The translations under genes and the position numbers were made by a program. The notes under the pieces are model-generated. The model was not told the origin of the DNA and ran no database searches. It was given only the letters and a program-made list of their open reading frames with translations. From the NCBI RefSeq assembly GCF_001724605.1, contig NZ_MEEX01000018.1, positions 1 through 64,000 of the forward strand: a stretch of 64,000 nucleotides of DNA. Reading direction: 5' to 3'. This DNA is from Phenylobacterium sp. SCN 70-31. Its GTDB lineage: Bacteria > Pseudomonadota > Alphaproteobacteria > Caulobacterales > Caulobacteraceae. Below, piece by piece: positions 33,926-45,913 of this stretch (the stretch's first letter is position 1; each line of letters opens with the position of its first letter).

Positions 33926-34954
33926 TCAGTCCAGAAGTCGGCGAAACGCGGGGGACAGTCGCTCGGCGTGGCCCAGCGGCGTGCGCACCAGCAACAGGGC
34001 CGCCACGTCGCGCGCCTCGGCGAAGGCCAGCGCACGTTCAGGCCCCATGACCGTGAGGACGGTGCAGAGGGCGTCGGCCTCCATGCAGCGTTCGTGGACG
34101 ACGGTCACCGCCGCCACCTGTCCGTCCACCGGCGCGCGGGTGGCCGGATCGAGCGTATGGCTGTAGCGGCGTCCGCCGGCCTCGAAACGGCGACGCCAGT
34201 CGCCCGAGGTGGCCACGCACAACTCGTGCAGTGCGATCAAGACGGGAGGTTCCTCCAGAGCGGTGTCCGACGTCGCCTCGGGCGGACGTTCGACCTCCAC
34301 CCACCAGGGCTCGCCGTCGCCCTTCACCCCGCGGCCGGACAACTCGCCGCCGATCTCCAGGAGGGCGTCGCGGACTCCCAGCCCGGCGAGCGCGCTCGCG
34401 GCGAGGTCGACGCCATACCCCTTGGCGATGCCCGAAAGGTCGAGCGACAGGCCGCCCGGCTGGAGGAGGCGCATCCCCACCGCGTCGATCTCCAGGTCCC
34501 GCCAGCCCGTTTCCGCGGCGGCCAGCTCGGCGACGGACGGGGGCCGGACCACCGCGCCGGGCGGCCCGAACCCCCAGAGGTCGGTGAGACGGCCGACGGC
34601 GGGGTCGAACGCCCCGCCGCTCTCCTCGGCATGCCTCACCGCCGCGCGCACGATCGCCATCAGGTGTTCCCCGACGGGGACCCAGACGCCAGCGGGCGCG
34701 CGGTTGAACCGGGTGATCTCGCTCTCCGGCTCCCAGGTGCTGGCGGCCGCCACCACGGCGTCGCACGCGCCCTGGACAACGGCCGTGATGGTCTCGTCCC
34801 CCAGGCCGGACGGAGCCCGGGCGCGCAGGCGCCACGAGACCCCCATGGTCGGCCCCTGAAGCACGACGTCGCGGCCCTCGCGCGGCCGCGCCGCCTCGCG
34901 CCCGAGGGCGAGCGGGACGGCGATGCGCCGCGGAGCCGTCGGCTCTGGCCTCAA
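33926..34954 (-). CDS. apbE: ApbE family FAD:protein FMN transferase
   Basis: A 342-residue flavin transferase that attaches FMN to a Thr/Ser of a target protein. Motifs: TMGVSWRLRA, GAFDPAVGRLTDLWGFG, LDLSGIAKGYGVD, LLEIGGEL, SHTLDPATRAPVD and the late ADALCTVLTVMG. The start is TTG at 34954, which overlaps the DUF4198 stop (TTGA); the open frame upstream is only DUF4198 shadow. No clear signal peptide is seen. It is the last gene of the PepSY/DUF2271/DUF4198 operon, so its flavinylation target is probably a partner in that redox system, though none of these shows an obvious FMN-binding motif. Confidence 0.87.
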   Translation of the reverse strand: MRPEPTAPRRIAVPLALGREAARPREGRDVVLQGPTMGVSWRLRARAPSGLGDETITAVVQGACDAVVAAASTWEPESEITRFNRAPAGVWVPVGEHLMAIVRAAVRHAEESGGAFDPAVGRLTDLWGFGPPGAVVRPPSVAELAAAETGWRDLEIDAVGMRLLQPGGLSLDLSGIAKGYGVDLAASALAGLGVRDALLEIGGELSGRGVKGDGEPWWVEVERPPEATSDTALEEPPVLIALHELCVATSGDWRRRFEAGGRRYSHTLDPATRAPVDGQVAAVTVVHERCMEADALCTVLTVMGPERALAFAEARDVAALLLVRTPLGHAERLSPAFRRLLD

Positions 34955-35757
34955 TCCGGCAGCACCTCTAGCGTGGCCACATAGCCCGAGCTCTTGCGCG
35001 CGCCCGACGCGTCGGCGCCCTGCACCGTCGCTTCCAGCCACCACAGGCCGGCCTCGGGCCAGCTCACCTCGAACACGCCGTCGGCGCCCGTGGTCACCTT
35101 CAGCTCCGGACCCTTCTCGCGATAGCGGACGCCGCCCAGCACGATCTCCACCTCGACGCCCGCCGCCGGCTTTCCGTCGGTCAGCAGGCGGAAGCGGGCT
35201 TTCTCGCTCGCCACCAGGTCGTTGGGATGGGTGATCGGCTCCAGCTCCAGGCCCTTACCTTCGGGCTTCAGCGCCGTGGTGTTGGGCGCACCGGCGGTGA
35301 CGAAAGTCTCGACCCGGCGGCTGCTGTACGTGACCTGCACGTCGGTGGCGTCCTTTGGCAACGCGGTCGCCAGTTGGCCCACCGCGCCGCGCCAGCGCTT
35401 GGTCTCGCCGCCCTGCTTGTAGGACGCCATCGCGCCCTCCGAGACATTGGCGATCTTGTAGGTGCCCGGACTGGCGAGTTGCACGTCGAAGGTCGAGCGG
35501 TACTTGCCGGTCGCTCCGTTCTGGATAGCCACGGGCGCGCCATCGGGCCCCACCGCCTTCACGCCGTCCAGACGCATGGGCACGTGGTCGGCGTAGAACA
35601 GGGTGTTGGACACCGCGCCGTCCACCGTCACCCAGGGCTGGGCGCCGGACAGGACGGTGGCGGACGGGGCCAGCCAGGAGCGGTGCGCCTGGGCGGCGGC
35701 GGGAGCCAGGGCGACGCCCAGAAGGGCGGCCACAGCGGCGAAGCGGAGCGCGGACAT
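34951..35757 (-). CDS. DUF4198 domain periplasmic protein
   Basis: A 268-residue exported protein, signal peptide ending at AAAQA just before HRSWLAPS, the DUF4198 start. The beta-sandwich body ends with an Ig-like module (TTGADGVFEVSWPEAGLWWLEA). DUF4198 proteins are often near cobalt, nickel or iron uptake genes and may bind metal through the N-terminal His. I start at 35757, where GGAG is eight bases upstream; the ATG at 35763 is too close to it. Third gene of the operon. Confidence 0.82.
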   Translation of the reverse strand: MSALRFAAVAALLGVALAPAAAQAHRSWLAPSATVLSGAQPWVTVDGAVSNTLFYADHVPMRLDGVKAVGPDGAPVAIQNGATGKYRSTFDVQLASPGTYKIANVSEGAMASYKQGGETKRWRGAVGQLATALPKDATDVQVTYSSRRVETFVTAGAPNTTALKPEGKGLELEPITHPNDLVASEKARFRLLTDGKPAAGVEVEIVLGGVRYREKGPELKVTTGADGVFEVSWPEAGLWWLEATVQGADASGARKSSGYVATLEVLPD

Positions 35758-35775
35758 CGGCATTTCTCCAGAGGA

Positions 35776-36303
35776 TCAGGGTTTGGCGGTGACGACGACG
35801 GCGCCGAGTTCGGTCGCGCCGGCGGCCTGCGCGGGACGGGCCGGCGCCTTGGGCGGCCACGCGAAGGGCACGCGGACGACCTCGCGGCCGCCCACTTCTC
35901 GCGACGCTTCGACCACGAGGGCGTACTGGCCGGGCGCAAGGCCCGCGAGCTGTGCGCCGGAGAACGTGACCTGATGCTTGCCCGGCGCCTTGGTGGGGCC
36001 GCTGACCCCGTCGGCCGGCATCGTCGCGGTGCGGCCGGCCTTGCGCCACCACTGACGCATGTCCTTCAGCCAGGTGTTGCCCTCGTTGTTCTTCAGCTTG
36101 ACGTCGTACCAGACCGCCAGGGTCTTCATGGCCGCCTGATCTGCGTTCTCGATCCAGAGCGCCACATACGGCCGGTGGTATTCGGCGACCGACAGGCGCG
36201 GGATCTCGACGCTGACCGAGAGTTCGGCGGCGTTCGCCGCGGCCGGCGCGGCCGCCAGGCCCGATGCGGCGGCGAACAGGGTCCAGGACGGCTTCACGCG
36301 CAT
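35776..36303 (-). CDS. DUF2271 domain periplasmic protein
   Basis: A 175-residue exported protein. The signal peptide ends near ANAAE (residue 26). The DUF2271 body shows VEIPRLSVAEYHRPYVALWIEN, a Trp-rich WLKDMRQWWRKAGRT and a final strand set ending in PGQYALVVEASREVGG. This family nearly always sits beside PepSY and ApbE genes, as it does here. It is likely an extracytoplasmic part of a flavin-dependent metal-reduction or uptake system. 18 bp upstream of DUF4198 and 14 bp downstream of PepSY. Confidence 0.83.
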   Translation of the reverse strand: MRVKPSWTLFAAASGLAAAPAAANAAELSVSVEIPRLSVAEYHRPYVALWIENADQAAMKTLAVWYDVKLKNNEGNTWLKDMRQWWRKAGRTATMPADGVSGPTKAPGKHQVTFSGAQLAGLAPGQYALVVEASREVGGREVVRVPFAWPPKAPARPAQAAGATELGAVVVTAKP

Positions 36304-36317
36304 ACGCAACGCACTCC

Positions 36318-37004
36318 TCAGTGGATCAGGAACAGGATCAGCAGAACAGGGATGACCACGCCCAGGCCCACCAGCGGCCAGGTGGATTTCCGCGCGTGGG
36401 CGTGGAGCTGGAGCAGGATCAGGCCGGTGATGCAGAAGACGAGGCAGCCCACCGAGAAGATGTCGATGAACCAGCTCCAGGCCGGGCCCGTGTTGCGCCC
36501 CTTGTGCAGGTCGTTGAGGTAGGCGACGAGGCCGCGATCGGTCCGCTCGTAGGCGACCGCGCCGCTCTGCGTCTCGAGCGTGATCCAGCCGTCGGATCCC
36601 GGCCCCGGCAGGGCCACGTAGGCTTCGCCCGGCGACCACTCCACGGGCCCCGCCGGAGCCTTGACCTTCAGGTCCTCGGCCAGCCAGCGGCGAACCGATT
36701 CGGGCAGTTCGCCGCCGGCGGCCTCCGCGGCCTGGAGCGCCGGCCGAAGCTCGGCCGGCAGCTCGCCGTCGCGGGTCGTGGTCCGGGGTTCGGCCTTGAT
36801 GTCGCCGGCGTGGTTCAGCGTGACCCCGGTCGCCGCGAACAGGATCATGCCCACCAGGCAGACGGCGGCGCTGATCCAGTGCCAGCGCATGATCTGGCGC
36901 AGGAAGGCGGCGCGCCGTTGGGCTCGCTTCTTCGCCCGCGCACGCTCGGCGGCGACGGCCTCGGGATTCGGTGCGGACAGTTCGGTCGGGGGTGCGGCGT
37001 TCAC
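36318..37004 (-). CDS. PepSY-associated transmembrane protein
   Basis: A 228-residue inner-membrane protein with three helices: about residues 42-64 (containing VGMILFAATGVTLNH), 170-198 and 208-227. The PepSY-type periplasmic domain lies between the first two. Conserved His residues in RWHW, TLNHAG and DLHKG suit haem or metal binding, as in PepSY ferric reductases. It is the first gene of the four-gene operon with DUF2271, DUF4198 and apbE. A Fur-like box lies 31-49 bp upstream, so iron limitation probably induces it. Confidence 0.85.
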   Translation of the reverse strand: MNAAPPTELSAPNPEAVAAERARAKKRAQRRAAFLRQIMRWHWISAAVCLVGMILFAATGVTLNHAGDIKAEPRTTTRDGELPAELRPALQAAEAAGGELPESVRRWLAEDLKVKAPAGPVEWSPGEAYVALPGPGSDGWITLETQSGAVAYERTDRGLVAYLNDLHKGRNTGPAWSWFIDIFSVGCLVFCITGLILLQLHAHARKSTWPLVGLGVVIPVLLILFLIH

Positions 37005-37034
37005 GGCAAAACCGGCCAGATCGCCGGACTAATT

Positions 37035-37053
37035 AAGAACGCCTCGCATTATC
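37035..37053 (-). promoter_or_regulatory. Putative Fur box
   Basis: On the minus strand the sequence GATAATGCGAGGCGTTCTT matches 13 of 19 positions of the classical Fur consensus and resembles the TGCGAAT-N-TTCTCAAT form seen in alphaproteobacteria. It sits where repression of the PepSY operon would be expected. Confidence 0.5.
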
Positions 37054-37117
37054 ACGTCGCGCGCGAGAGGCAAGCCTTGTTGTCCGAGCTTCCGGAAATC
37101 CCGGGGTCTTGCGCGAC

Positions 37118-37408
37118 CTAGCGGCGCTCGTTCCAGCCGTAGGCGACCCAGTGGTGGCCGCCCAGATGGCGGGCCTCGATCACGTCGGTGGCGCGGCGGC
37201 GAGCCCGCACGTTCCGCCGGGCGCGCATGGCGAGAGCGGCGAACCCGAGCAGCGCCGAGGCCATCACGGCGATCACGGCGACGGTGGCGGCGGCGAAGAC
37301 CGCGAGGACCGCCCCCACGATCACGGCTGCAGCGGTGGCGAGGGCCGCACCCACGGCGGCCAGGCTCCGAAGGGCCGATCCCTGGTTCGCGGGGTAGTCC
37401 TTGACCAT
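37118..37408 (-). CDS. Small two-helix membrane protein (96 aa)
   Basis: A 96-residue membrane protein with two adjoining hydrophobic Ala/Val-rich helices (about residues 16-60), then a basic linker RARRNVRARRR and a C-terminus IEARHLGGHHWVAYGW. The form MVKDYP plus the HxWVAYGW end is typical of small Caulobacterales envelope proteins. AGGAG lies six bases before the ATG. Function unknown. Confidence 0.6.
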   Translation of the reverse strand: MVKDYPANQGSALRSLAAVGAALATAAAVIVGAVLAVFAAATVAVIAVMASALLGFAALAMRARRNVRARRRATDVIEARHLGGHHWVAYGWNERR

Positions 37409-37528
37409 TTCAGCTCCTCGCGGCGGGCCTGCGCCAATCCGTGAACACTTATGTCAGCACACTGAACCGGATAGTCAACCGCACATGTGACGGAAAGACG
37501 ACCGCGACGCCCCCTGCCGCACCGACGC

Positions 37529-38221
37529 CTACGCCACGCCGACGGAAATGGATCGGCGCTCGCGCGAAATCTGATCGTAGGCGGCGTTGATGGCGGCCGC
37601 CTTGGCCTCCGCCACTTCGACGAACTCGGCGGGCAACCCCCTGGACCGGGCCCGGTCCGGGTGGGCCTCGGAAAGCTGGGCGCGCCAGGCGTCGCGGACC
37701 TCGGTGTCGGATGCGTCCGCAGCCACGCCCAGGATCACGTAGGGGTCGTCGTTCGCCGCGCCCAGGTGCGTGGCCTTCAGCCGCCGGACGGTCAGCGGCG
37801 AAAGGCCGAACAGCTCTCCCACCCGTTCGAGATAGGCCAGCTCGTCGGCGGTCACCACACCGTCCGAAGCCGCGATGTGGAAAAGGCCGTCCAGGACGTC
37901 CTCCAGCACCTGCGGGCAGGTCCCGTAGCGCTTGCGCAGACGTCGCGCATAGCCTTCGAAGCCCCGCGTCGTCTGGCGGGCCAGCTGGTACAGGCGGCGG
38001 ATGTTGCCCTCGCTGCCCGGCTCGGCCTGGAAGACGGCGTGGAAGGTGTCGTATTCGGACGACTGAGCCTGCCCGTCGGCCTTGGCCAGCTTGGCGCCCA
38101 GAGCCGTCACCGCCGTGGAGAACGCGGGATCTTCGCCCGGCAGGCCGGGGGGACAGACGTCGCAGTCCGCCTCATCGACCTTGCGCGCCGCCAGGCCGGC
38201 TATCTTGCGCCAGAAGCTCAT
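37529..38221 (-). CDS. DjlA-like J-domain protein with TerB domain
   Basis: A 230-residue cochaperone. Residues 10-150 are a TerB-type acidic helical domain (VCPPGLPGEDPAFSTAV through ASDGVVTADELAYLERV). A C-terminal J-domain carries the HPD motif in AQLSEAHPDRAR, required to stimulate DnaK ATPase. Unlike E. coli DjlA, no clear N-terminal transmembrane segment is present, only SFWRKIAGLAARK. The start at 38221 is preferred over an upstream in-frame ATG in basic sequence. Divergent from the HyuAB-type gene. Confidence 0.87.
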   Translation of the reverse strand: MSFWRKIAGLAARKVDEADCDVCPPGLPGEDPAFSTAVTALGAKLAKADGQAQSSEYDTFHAVFQAEPGSEGNIRRLYQLARQTTRGFEGYARRLRKRYGTCPQVLEDVLDGLFHIAASDGVVTADELAYLERVGELFGLSPLTVRRLKATHLGAANDDPYVILGVAADASDTEVRDAWRAQLSEAHPDRARSRGLPAEFVEVAEAKAAAINAAYDQISRERRSISVGVA

Positions 38222-38283
38222 TTCGCTAGGGCATGCCTTACGTCCGCGGCGATCCCGTGACAATCGGCCGGAGAGGTTAAGTT

Positions 38284-41865
<3,582 letters not shown>

Positions 41866-41941
41866 AAGGCTGGAGCCGTTCCGGCGCGAAGCTGACACAA
41901 TCCGCCGACACAAGGCCCCGACCCACGATACAAGGCTCCGA

Positions 41942-42592
41942 ATGACGCCCTTCGCTCTCGCTCTCGCCCTGTTCGCCCAAGACCCCGCCGCGGCGGAAAC
42001 GGCCCCCGCGCCCGCGCCGGCGGCCGCCCCGGCGCCGGAGGATCGCCTGCCCCCCGGCGCCCCGCGGGAGGACTACCCCTTCGTGGCCTGGTGCTACGGC
42101 GCCCTGCGCGGCTACCTCGACCTGCACGACGAGATGATGCCCGAGGTGACCCGCATCGAGAAACAGTTCCGCAAGCCGGGGACCCGCCTCGAGGACGACC
42201 TCAAGGTCTACGCCGACATGCGGCGCGACGGCCGCGTGCGACTCCAGCAGTTCCAGGCCGCCCTGACCGCCGCCGAGAAGGCCTCGGTCCGCCCGATCAA
42301 CGCGACCGGCGCCGTGGCCGTGCGCCAGGGCCGGCAGATCTGGAACACCGGCCCCGAGGTGACCAAGGCGCGCAAGGCTCAGGAATGGATGAGCTGGGCC
42401 CTGCCCGTACGCTGCGAGACGGTGTCCGCGTCGCTGGAGAGCCGCTCGAACCTCATCGGCGCCACGCTGCGGGCCAACCAGCAGGAGGTGCGTCCCTCCG
42501 CGACGGACGACGCCCTTCAGGCCACCGTGACGCCCGAGCCTCACCCCGCCACCGCCGCCCCCGGCGAAGCCGCCGCGCCGGAAACCCCGTAA
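41942..42592 (+). CDS. Hypothetical protein with Ala/Pro-rich N-terminus
   Basis: A 216-residue protein. A short hydrophobic N-terminus (MTPFALALALFAQ) could be a signal peptide; an Ala/Pro-rich stretch follows (about residues 20-40). The conserved-looking core begins DYPFVAWCYGALRGYLDLHDEMMPEV and is helical with two cysteines. The C-terminus is again Ala/Pro/Thr-rich. I do not recognise the family; comparable exported proteins occur in Caulobacterales. Not obviously linked to the HyuAB gene 76 bp upstream. Confidence 0.6.
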   Translation: MTPFALALALFAQDPAAAETAPAPAPAAAPAPEDRLPPGAPREDYPFVAWCYGALRGYLDLHDEMMPEVTRIEKQFRKPGTRLEDDLKVYADMRRDGRVRLQQFQAALTAAEKASVRPINATGAVAVRQGRQIWNTGPEVTKARKAQEWMSWALPVRCETVSASLESRSNLIGATLRANQQEVRPSATDDALQATVTPEPHPATAAPGEAAAPETP

Positions 42593-42620
42593 CGGAAGCC
42601 TCCCGTAAAGGGAGCCCCGT

Positions 42621-43403
42621 CTAGGCCTTGCGTTTCTGCGCCAGCGCGGTGCAACTCGCCGAGCCGATCGGGCCCCGCTCGTCGTAGACGAGGCATTCGC
42701 CGACGGCGATCCCGTCGCTGGCTCCGTGGTTGATGACGTCGAAGCCCACCCACTCCGAGACCGGATCGCGGTGGAGATAGAGCGTCAGGTCCGAGTTGAT
42801 GTAGCCCAGGCCCTGGTCGCCGGCGTTGGCGAACGGGCTGGCGAAATCGGCGGCGGTCGCGACGCGCGCGTAAGGGGTGAAGGCCTCGCCTTCCACCAGT
42901 TCCCGCACCTCGGCCATCCAGAGCCGGCGCGGCATGCCGGGCTGGCCGAAGCCGCCCGAGATGGGCCGCACGGTCCACATGCCGCCCATGGCGCCGCGGC
43001 CGTCGTCGGGCGGGACGATGTCGGCGGGCTTGGGCGCGTCCCAGGGCTCGGGCGTCCAGACGTCGCCCGGCGGGTTCTCGGTGCGCCGCAGGAGCTGGCA
43101 GGTGGCGCGGCCGGCGCTCTGTCCGCCCGAGATGAATTCGGCGTCCACCACCTTGATACGATAGCCGTCCTTCACCACGCGGGTCACCACCTCGACCGGC
43201 GACAGGTCGGGCAGCCGGTACATGTCGACCGTGAGGCGCGCCGGCATGTAGTCGGGGGTGCGGAACTGGCGCTCGATCTCGGCGCCCAGCAGGCCGATGA
43301 TCAGCCGGCCGTGCAGGCTGTCCCGGCTCCAGGGGCCGACACCGGCGCGGGTGGGAAGGAAACGCCCCTGGGCGTCCTTTCGAAAGAAGGGTTCGTTCGT
43401 CAT
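42621..43403 (-). CDS. TesB-like acyl-CoA thioesterase domain protein
   Basis: A 260-residue double-hotdog thioesterase-like protein. The N-terminal hotdog has HGRLIIGLLGAEIER and RLTVDMYRLPDLSPVEV; the C-terminal hotdog has WMAEVRELVEGE, NSDLTLYLHRDPVSEWVG and a final GPIGSASCTALAQ strand. Family members cleave acyl-CoAs or serve as non-catalytic acyl-CoA binders. The start at 43403 (MTNEPFF) matches relatives. 43 bp downstream of the symporter gene on the same strand. Confidence 0.8.
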   Translation of the reverse strand: MTNEPFFRKDAQGRFLPTRAGVGPWSRDSLHGRLIIGLLGAEIERQFRTPDYMPARLTVDMYRLPDLSPVEVVTRVVKDGYRIKVVDAEFISGGQSAGRATCQLLRRTENPPGDVWTPEPWDAPKPADIVPPDDGRGAMGGMWTVRPISGGFGQPGMPRRLWMAEVRELVEGEAFTPYARVATAADFASPFANAGDQGLGYINSDLTLYLHRDPVSEWVGFDVINHGASDGIAVGECLVYDERGPIGSASCTALAQKRKA

Positions 43404-43446
43404 GGCGGCGGGAACCTGCCGCAACCGCCTGCGCTTGACCAGAGGG

Positions 43447-44724
43447 TCAGGCTTGCCTGGAGATTCGAGCCTCGACGGCGGCTTCGGGCTCGTCGCGCGC
43501 CAGGATGGCGGTCACCGCCATGTCGCCGGTGACGTTGCCGAGCGTGCGGAAGATGTCGGGCACCACCTCCACCGCCAGCAGGATCGGCAGCAGTTCGATG
43601 GGCAGGCCCAGCGCCAGGCAGATCGGCGCCACGCTGACGATGAACGACACCTGCCCCGGAAGCCCGACCGAGCCCACGCTCACCGCCAGGGCCACCAGCA
43701 CCGCGCCGGCGTACTGGAGCGGCGTGGGCTCGATCCCGTACACGTGGGCGACGAACAGGCAGACGGCGAGATTCACCGCTGGGCTGGTCATGCGGAAGAT
43801 CGCGACGGCCAGGGGCAGCACCAGGTTGGCGATCCGGGGCGGGACGCCGAGGTTGTCCCGGGATCGCTCGATCATCGCCGGCAGGCAGGCCAGCGACGAC
43901 TGGGTGGCGAAGGCCGTGGCCAGGACCGGTGAGGTGGCCTGGGCCCAGCGCGTCAAAGGAACGCGCCCGACGGTCACGGCGAGCAGGTAGGCCAGAATGC
44001 TGACGGCCAGCCCCGCGGCCGAAGCCACCACGATGTACTGGCCCAGAACGCCGGCGACGCCCGCCCCCGCCCTCAGGCCCACACCCAGCGCCAGGGCGAA
44101 GACCCCCAGCGGCGCGGCCAGCAGCACCCAGCGTACGATGACGATCATCGCATCGCCCAGCGCCTGGAACACCTCGAGCAGCGTCCGGCCGCGCCCGTCG
44201 GGGAGGCGCGTCAGGGCGAAGCCGACGAAGACGGCGAAGACCACCACCGGCAGGACCGCGTCCTCGGCGGCGGCGCGGACCGGGTTGGCCGGCGCCAGGC
44301 TCCGCACCCAGGCGGCGAAGTCGGGCGACGTGGCCGCGCTGTCCAACGGGGTCTCCGCGCCCGCGCGCAGGGCCGCGGCGGCCGCCTCGGCGACGGGCCA
44401 GACCGAGAGCAGGCCGTTCACCAGGAAGATCGCCGTCAGCGCCGAGACCGCCAGCAGGCCCGCGAACCAGGCCACGGCGCGCCCGGCGAGCCGTCCGGTC
44501 GCGGCCGCGTCCGCGACCTGGGCGATGCCGGTCACCAGCACCGCGAAGATCAGCGGGATCACGGTCATGCGCAACGCGTTGAGCCAGAGGCCGCCGACGG
44601 CCTCCACCGCCTCGACGACCCGCGCGCCGCCCGCGCCGCCGCCCCAGGCCACGGCCGCGCCCGCCGCCAGGCCGAGCGCGAGCGCCAGCAGGACCTGCAC
44701 GCTCAGGGTCTTCAGGAATTTCAA
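43447..44724 (-). CDS. SLC1/DAACS-type dicarboxylate or amino-acid:cation symporter, divergent
   Basis: A 425-residue transporter with about eight hydrophobic helices and two re-entrant loops. The first loop keeps a degenerate form of the serine-rich motif (FATQSSLACLPAMIE). The second conserved motif, NMDGT in classical members, is replaced by RMTSP in AVAIFRMTSPAVN, so sodium/substrate contacts differ. SLC1 relatives carry glutamate, aspartate or C4-dicarboxylates with cations. The substrate here is likely different or the coupling altered. Start at 44724, followed by the thioesterase gene on the same strand. Confidence 0.82.
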   Translation of the reverse strand: MKFLKTLSVQVLLALALGLAAGAAVAWGGGAGGARVVEAVEAVGGLWLNALRMTVIPLIFAVLVTGIAQVADAAATGRLAGRAVAWFAGLLAVSALTAIFLVNGLLSVWPVAEAAAAALRAGAETPLDSAATSPDFAAWVRSLAPANPVRAAAEDAVLPVVVFAVFVGFALTRLPDGRGRTLLEVFQALGDAMIVIVRWVLLAAPLGVFALALGVGLRAGAGVAGVLGQYIVVASAAGLAVSILAYLLAVTVGRVPLTRWAQATSPVLATAFATQSSLACLPAMIERSRDNLGVPPRIANLVLPLAVAIFRMTSPAVNLAVCLFVAHVYGIEPTPLQYAGAVLVALAVSVGSVGLPGQVSFIVSVAPICLALGLPIELLPILLAVEVVPDIFRTLGNVTGDMAVTAILARDEPEAAVEARISRQA

Positions 44725-44798
44725 GGCCGCCCCGCTCCGCCCCTCATGGGCGCGCTCCGATCTGGCCAGCCCCGCAGGCCGGGGGCAAGAGGCGGGTG

Positions 44799-44975
44799 TC
44801 AGCCGGGCCGGGTGCGGTAGCGAACCGAGATGGACGCGGGCGCCGACGTGTCGGCGTCGCGCAGGCGGTCGGCGATGTCATGCAGCGCCGCGTCCTGGTC
44901 GCCGTAGCGCGCCAGTTCAAATCCTTCGCTGCGGACGATCCACTCGTCCGCGTCCTCGACAACTTCGTAGCGCAT
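44799..44975 (-). CDS. Small conserved hypothetical protein (58 aa)
   Basis: A 58-residue acidic protein, MRYEVVEDADEWIVRSEG, then an acidic helix (GDQDAALHDIADRLRDA) and a terminal strand SISVRYRTR. Codon use matches its neighbours and the compact strand-helix-strand layout is seen in other tiny Caulobacterales proteins. No good ribosome-binding site is visible before the ATG. It lies between the cyclophilin and symporter genes. Function unknown. Confidence 0.55.
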   Translation of the reverse strand: MRYEVVEDADEWIVRSEGFELARYGDQDAALHDIADRLRDADTSAPASISVRYRTRPG

Positions 44976-45051
44976 AGGAGACCCGTTCTAGGCCCACGCA
45001 TGTACGAACCCCGCTGCGCTGCAACAACTGCGCGCATCGTCGCAGCCAAGC

Positions 45052-45861
45052 TCACCTGCGACGCGAGCGGATCTCGACGTCGCATATGGTGAAGGCGGCG
45101 CCCCTTTCGCGCTTCAACGCCTCGACCTGCGCCTGGAACCCGGGGCCTCGCGGGTCGGCCACCTCGATGGCAGGCCGCTCGGCCGGCGGCATGTCGGCCA
45201 TCAGGCGCACCTTCAGCATCAGGTCCGGGACTTTGGGCGGCTCGCCCGGGGCGACCGACAGGATCGCCGGCAACCCGTCCACCACCCGCCCGACCACGGT
45301 GTACTCGTGGTCCAGCCGCCGGGCGGACGCGCGCATGAAGAAGATCTCGCTGTTGGCCGTACCGGGATCGGCCTGTCGGCCCATACCCACCACGCCGGGG
45401 CAATAGGCGCCCCAGCCGCGCAGGCGGGGGTCGGCGCCGCGCGCCTGTTCGCCGGCCGAGACCGCCTGGATGGGCGTCGCGCCCACGAATCCCTCGCGCG
45501 AGTCGCTGCGCGAGACGGCGATCACCGCCTGTTCGGCCGGGATGCGGAAGCTGAACTCGGGCGCCAGGTCGGGATGGCGGGAGGTTCCGCCGTCGCGGTT
45601 GTCCGGGTTGCCCGTCTGGGCGACGAAGCCGTCGATGACGCGGTGGAACTGAAGGCCGTCATAGACGCCCTCGCGCGCCAGCAGCCGGATCCGCTCCACC
45701 GCCTTGGGCGCGATCTCCGGACGCAGTTCGACCACCACCTGACCCTTGGTGGTGCCGATCACCAGGGTGTTCTCGGGGTCCAGCGACCGCCAGTCGCCCG
45801 CGAAGGCCACGCCCGGCGCCATGCCCATAATAGCCGCGCACACCGTCATCGTCCGCCGCAT
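45052..45861 (-). CDS. Exported cyclophilin-type peptidyl-prolyl isomerase
   Basis: A 269-residue cyclophilin with a signal peptide ending at AFAGD (about residue 21). The isomerase core is VIGTTKGQVVVELRPEIAPKAVE, then GLQFHRVIDGFVAQTGNP with the catalytic Arg in FHRVI, and ANSEIFFM. The usual FxMAN is GVVGMGR here, as often in alphaproteobacteria. It speeds folding of periplasmic and outer-membrane proteins. GGGAGGGG four bases before the ATG fits the start. A C-terminal extension of about 50 residues is unusual. Confidence 0.87.
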   Translation of the reverse strand: MRRTMTVCAAIMGMAPGVAFAGDWRSLDPENTLVIGTTKGQVVVELRPEIAPKAVERIRLLAREGVYDGLQFHRVIDGFVAQTGNPDNRDGGTSRHPDLAPEFSFRIPAEQAVIAVSRSDSREGFVGATPIQAVSAGEQARGADPRLRGWGAYCPGVVGMGRQADPGTANSEIFFMRASARRLDHEYTVVGRVVDGLPAILSVAPGEPPKVPDLMLKVRLMADMPPAERPAIEVADPRGPGFQAQVEALKRERGAAFTICDVEIRSRRR

Positions 45862-45913
45862 CGCGCCCCTCCCGGCTCTGGAGTCCCGAGAGGGGCAGGC
45901 CTGCGGCCGCCGG

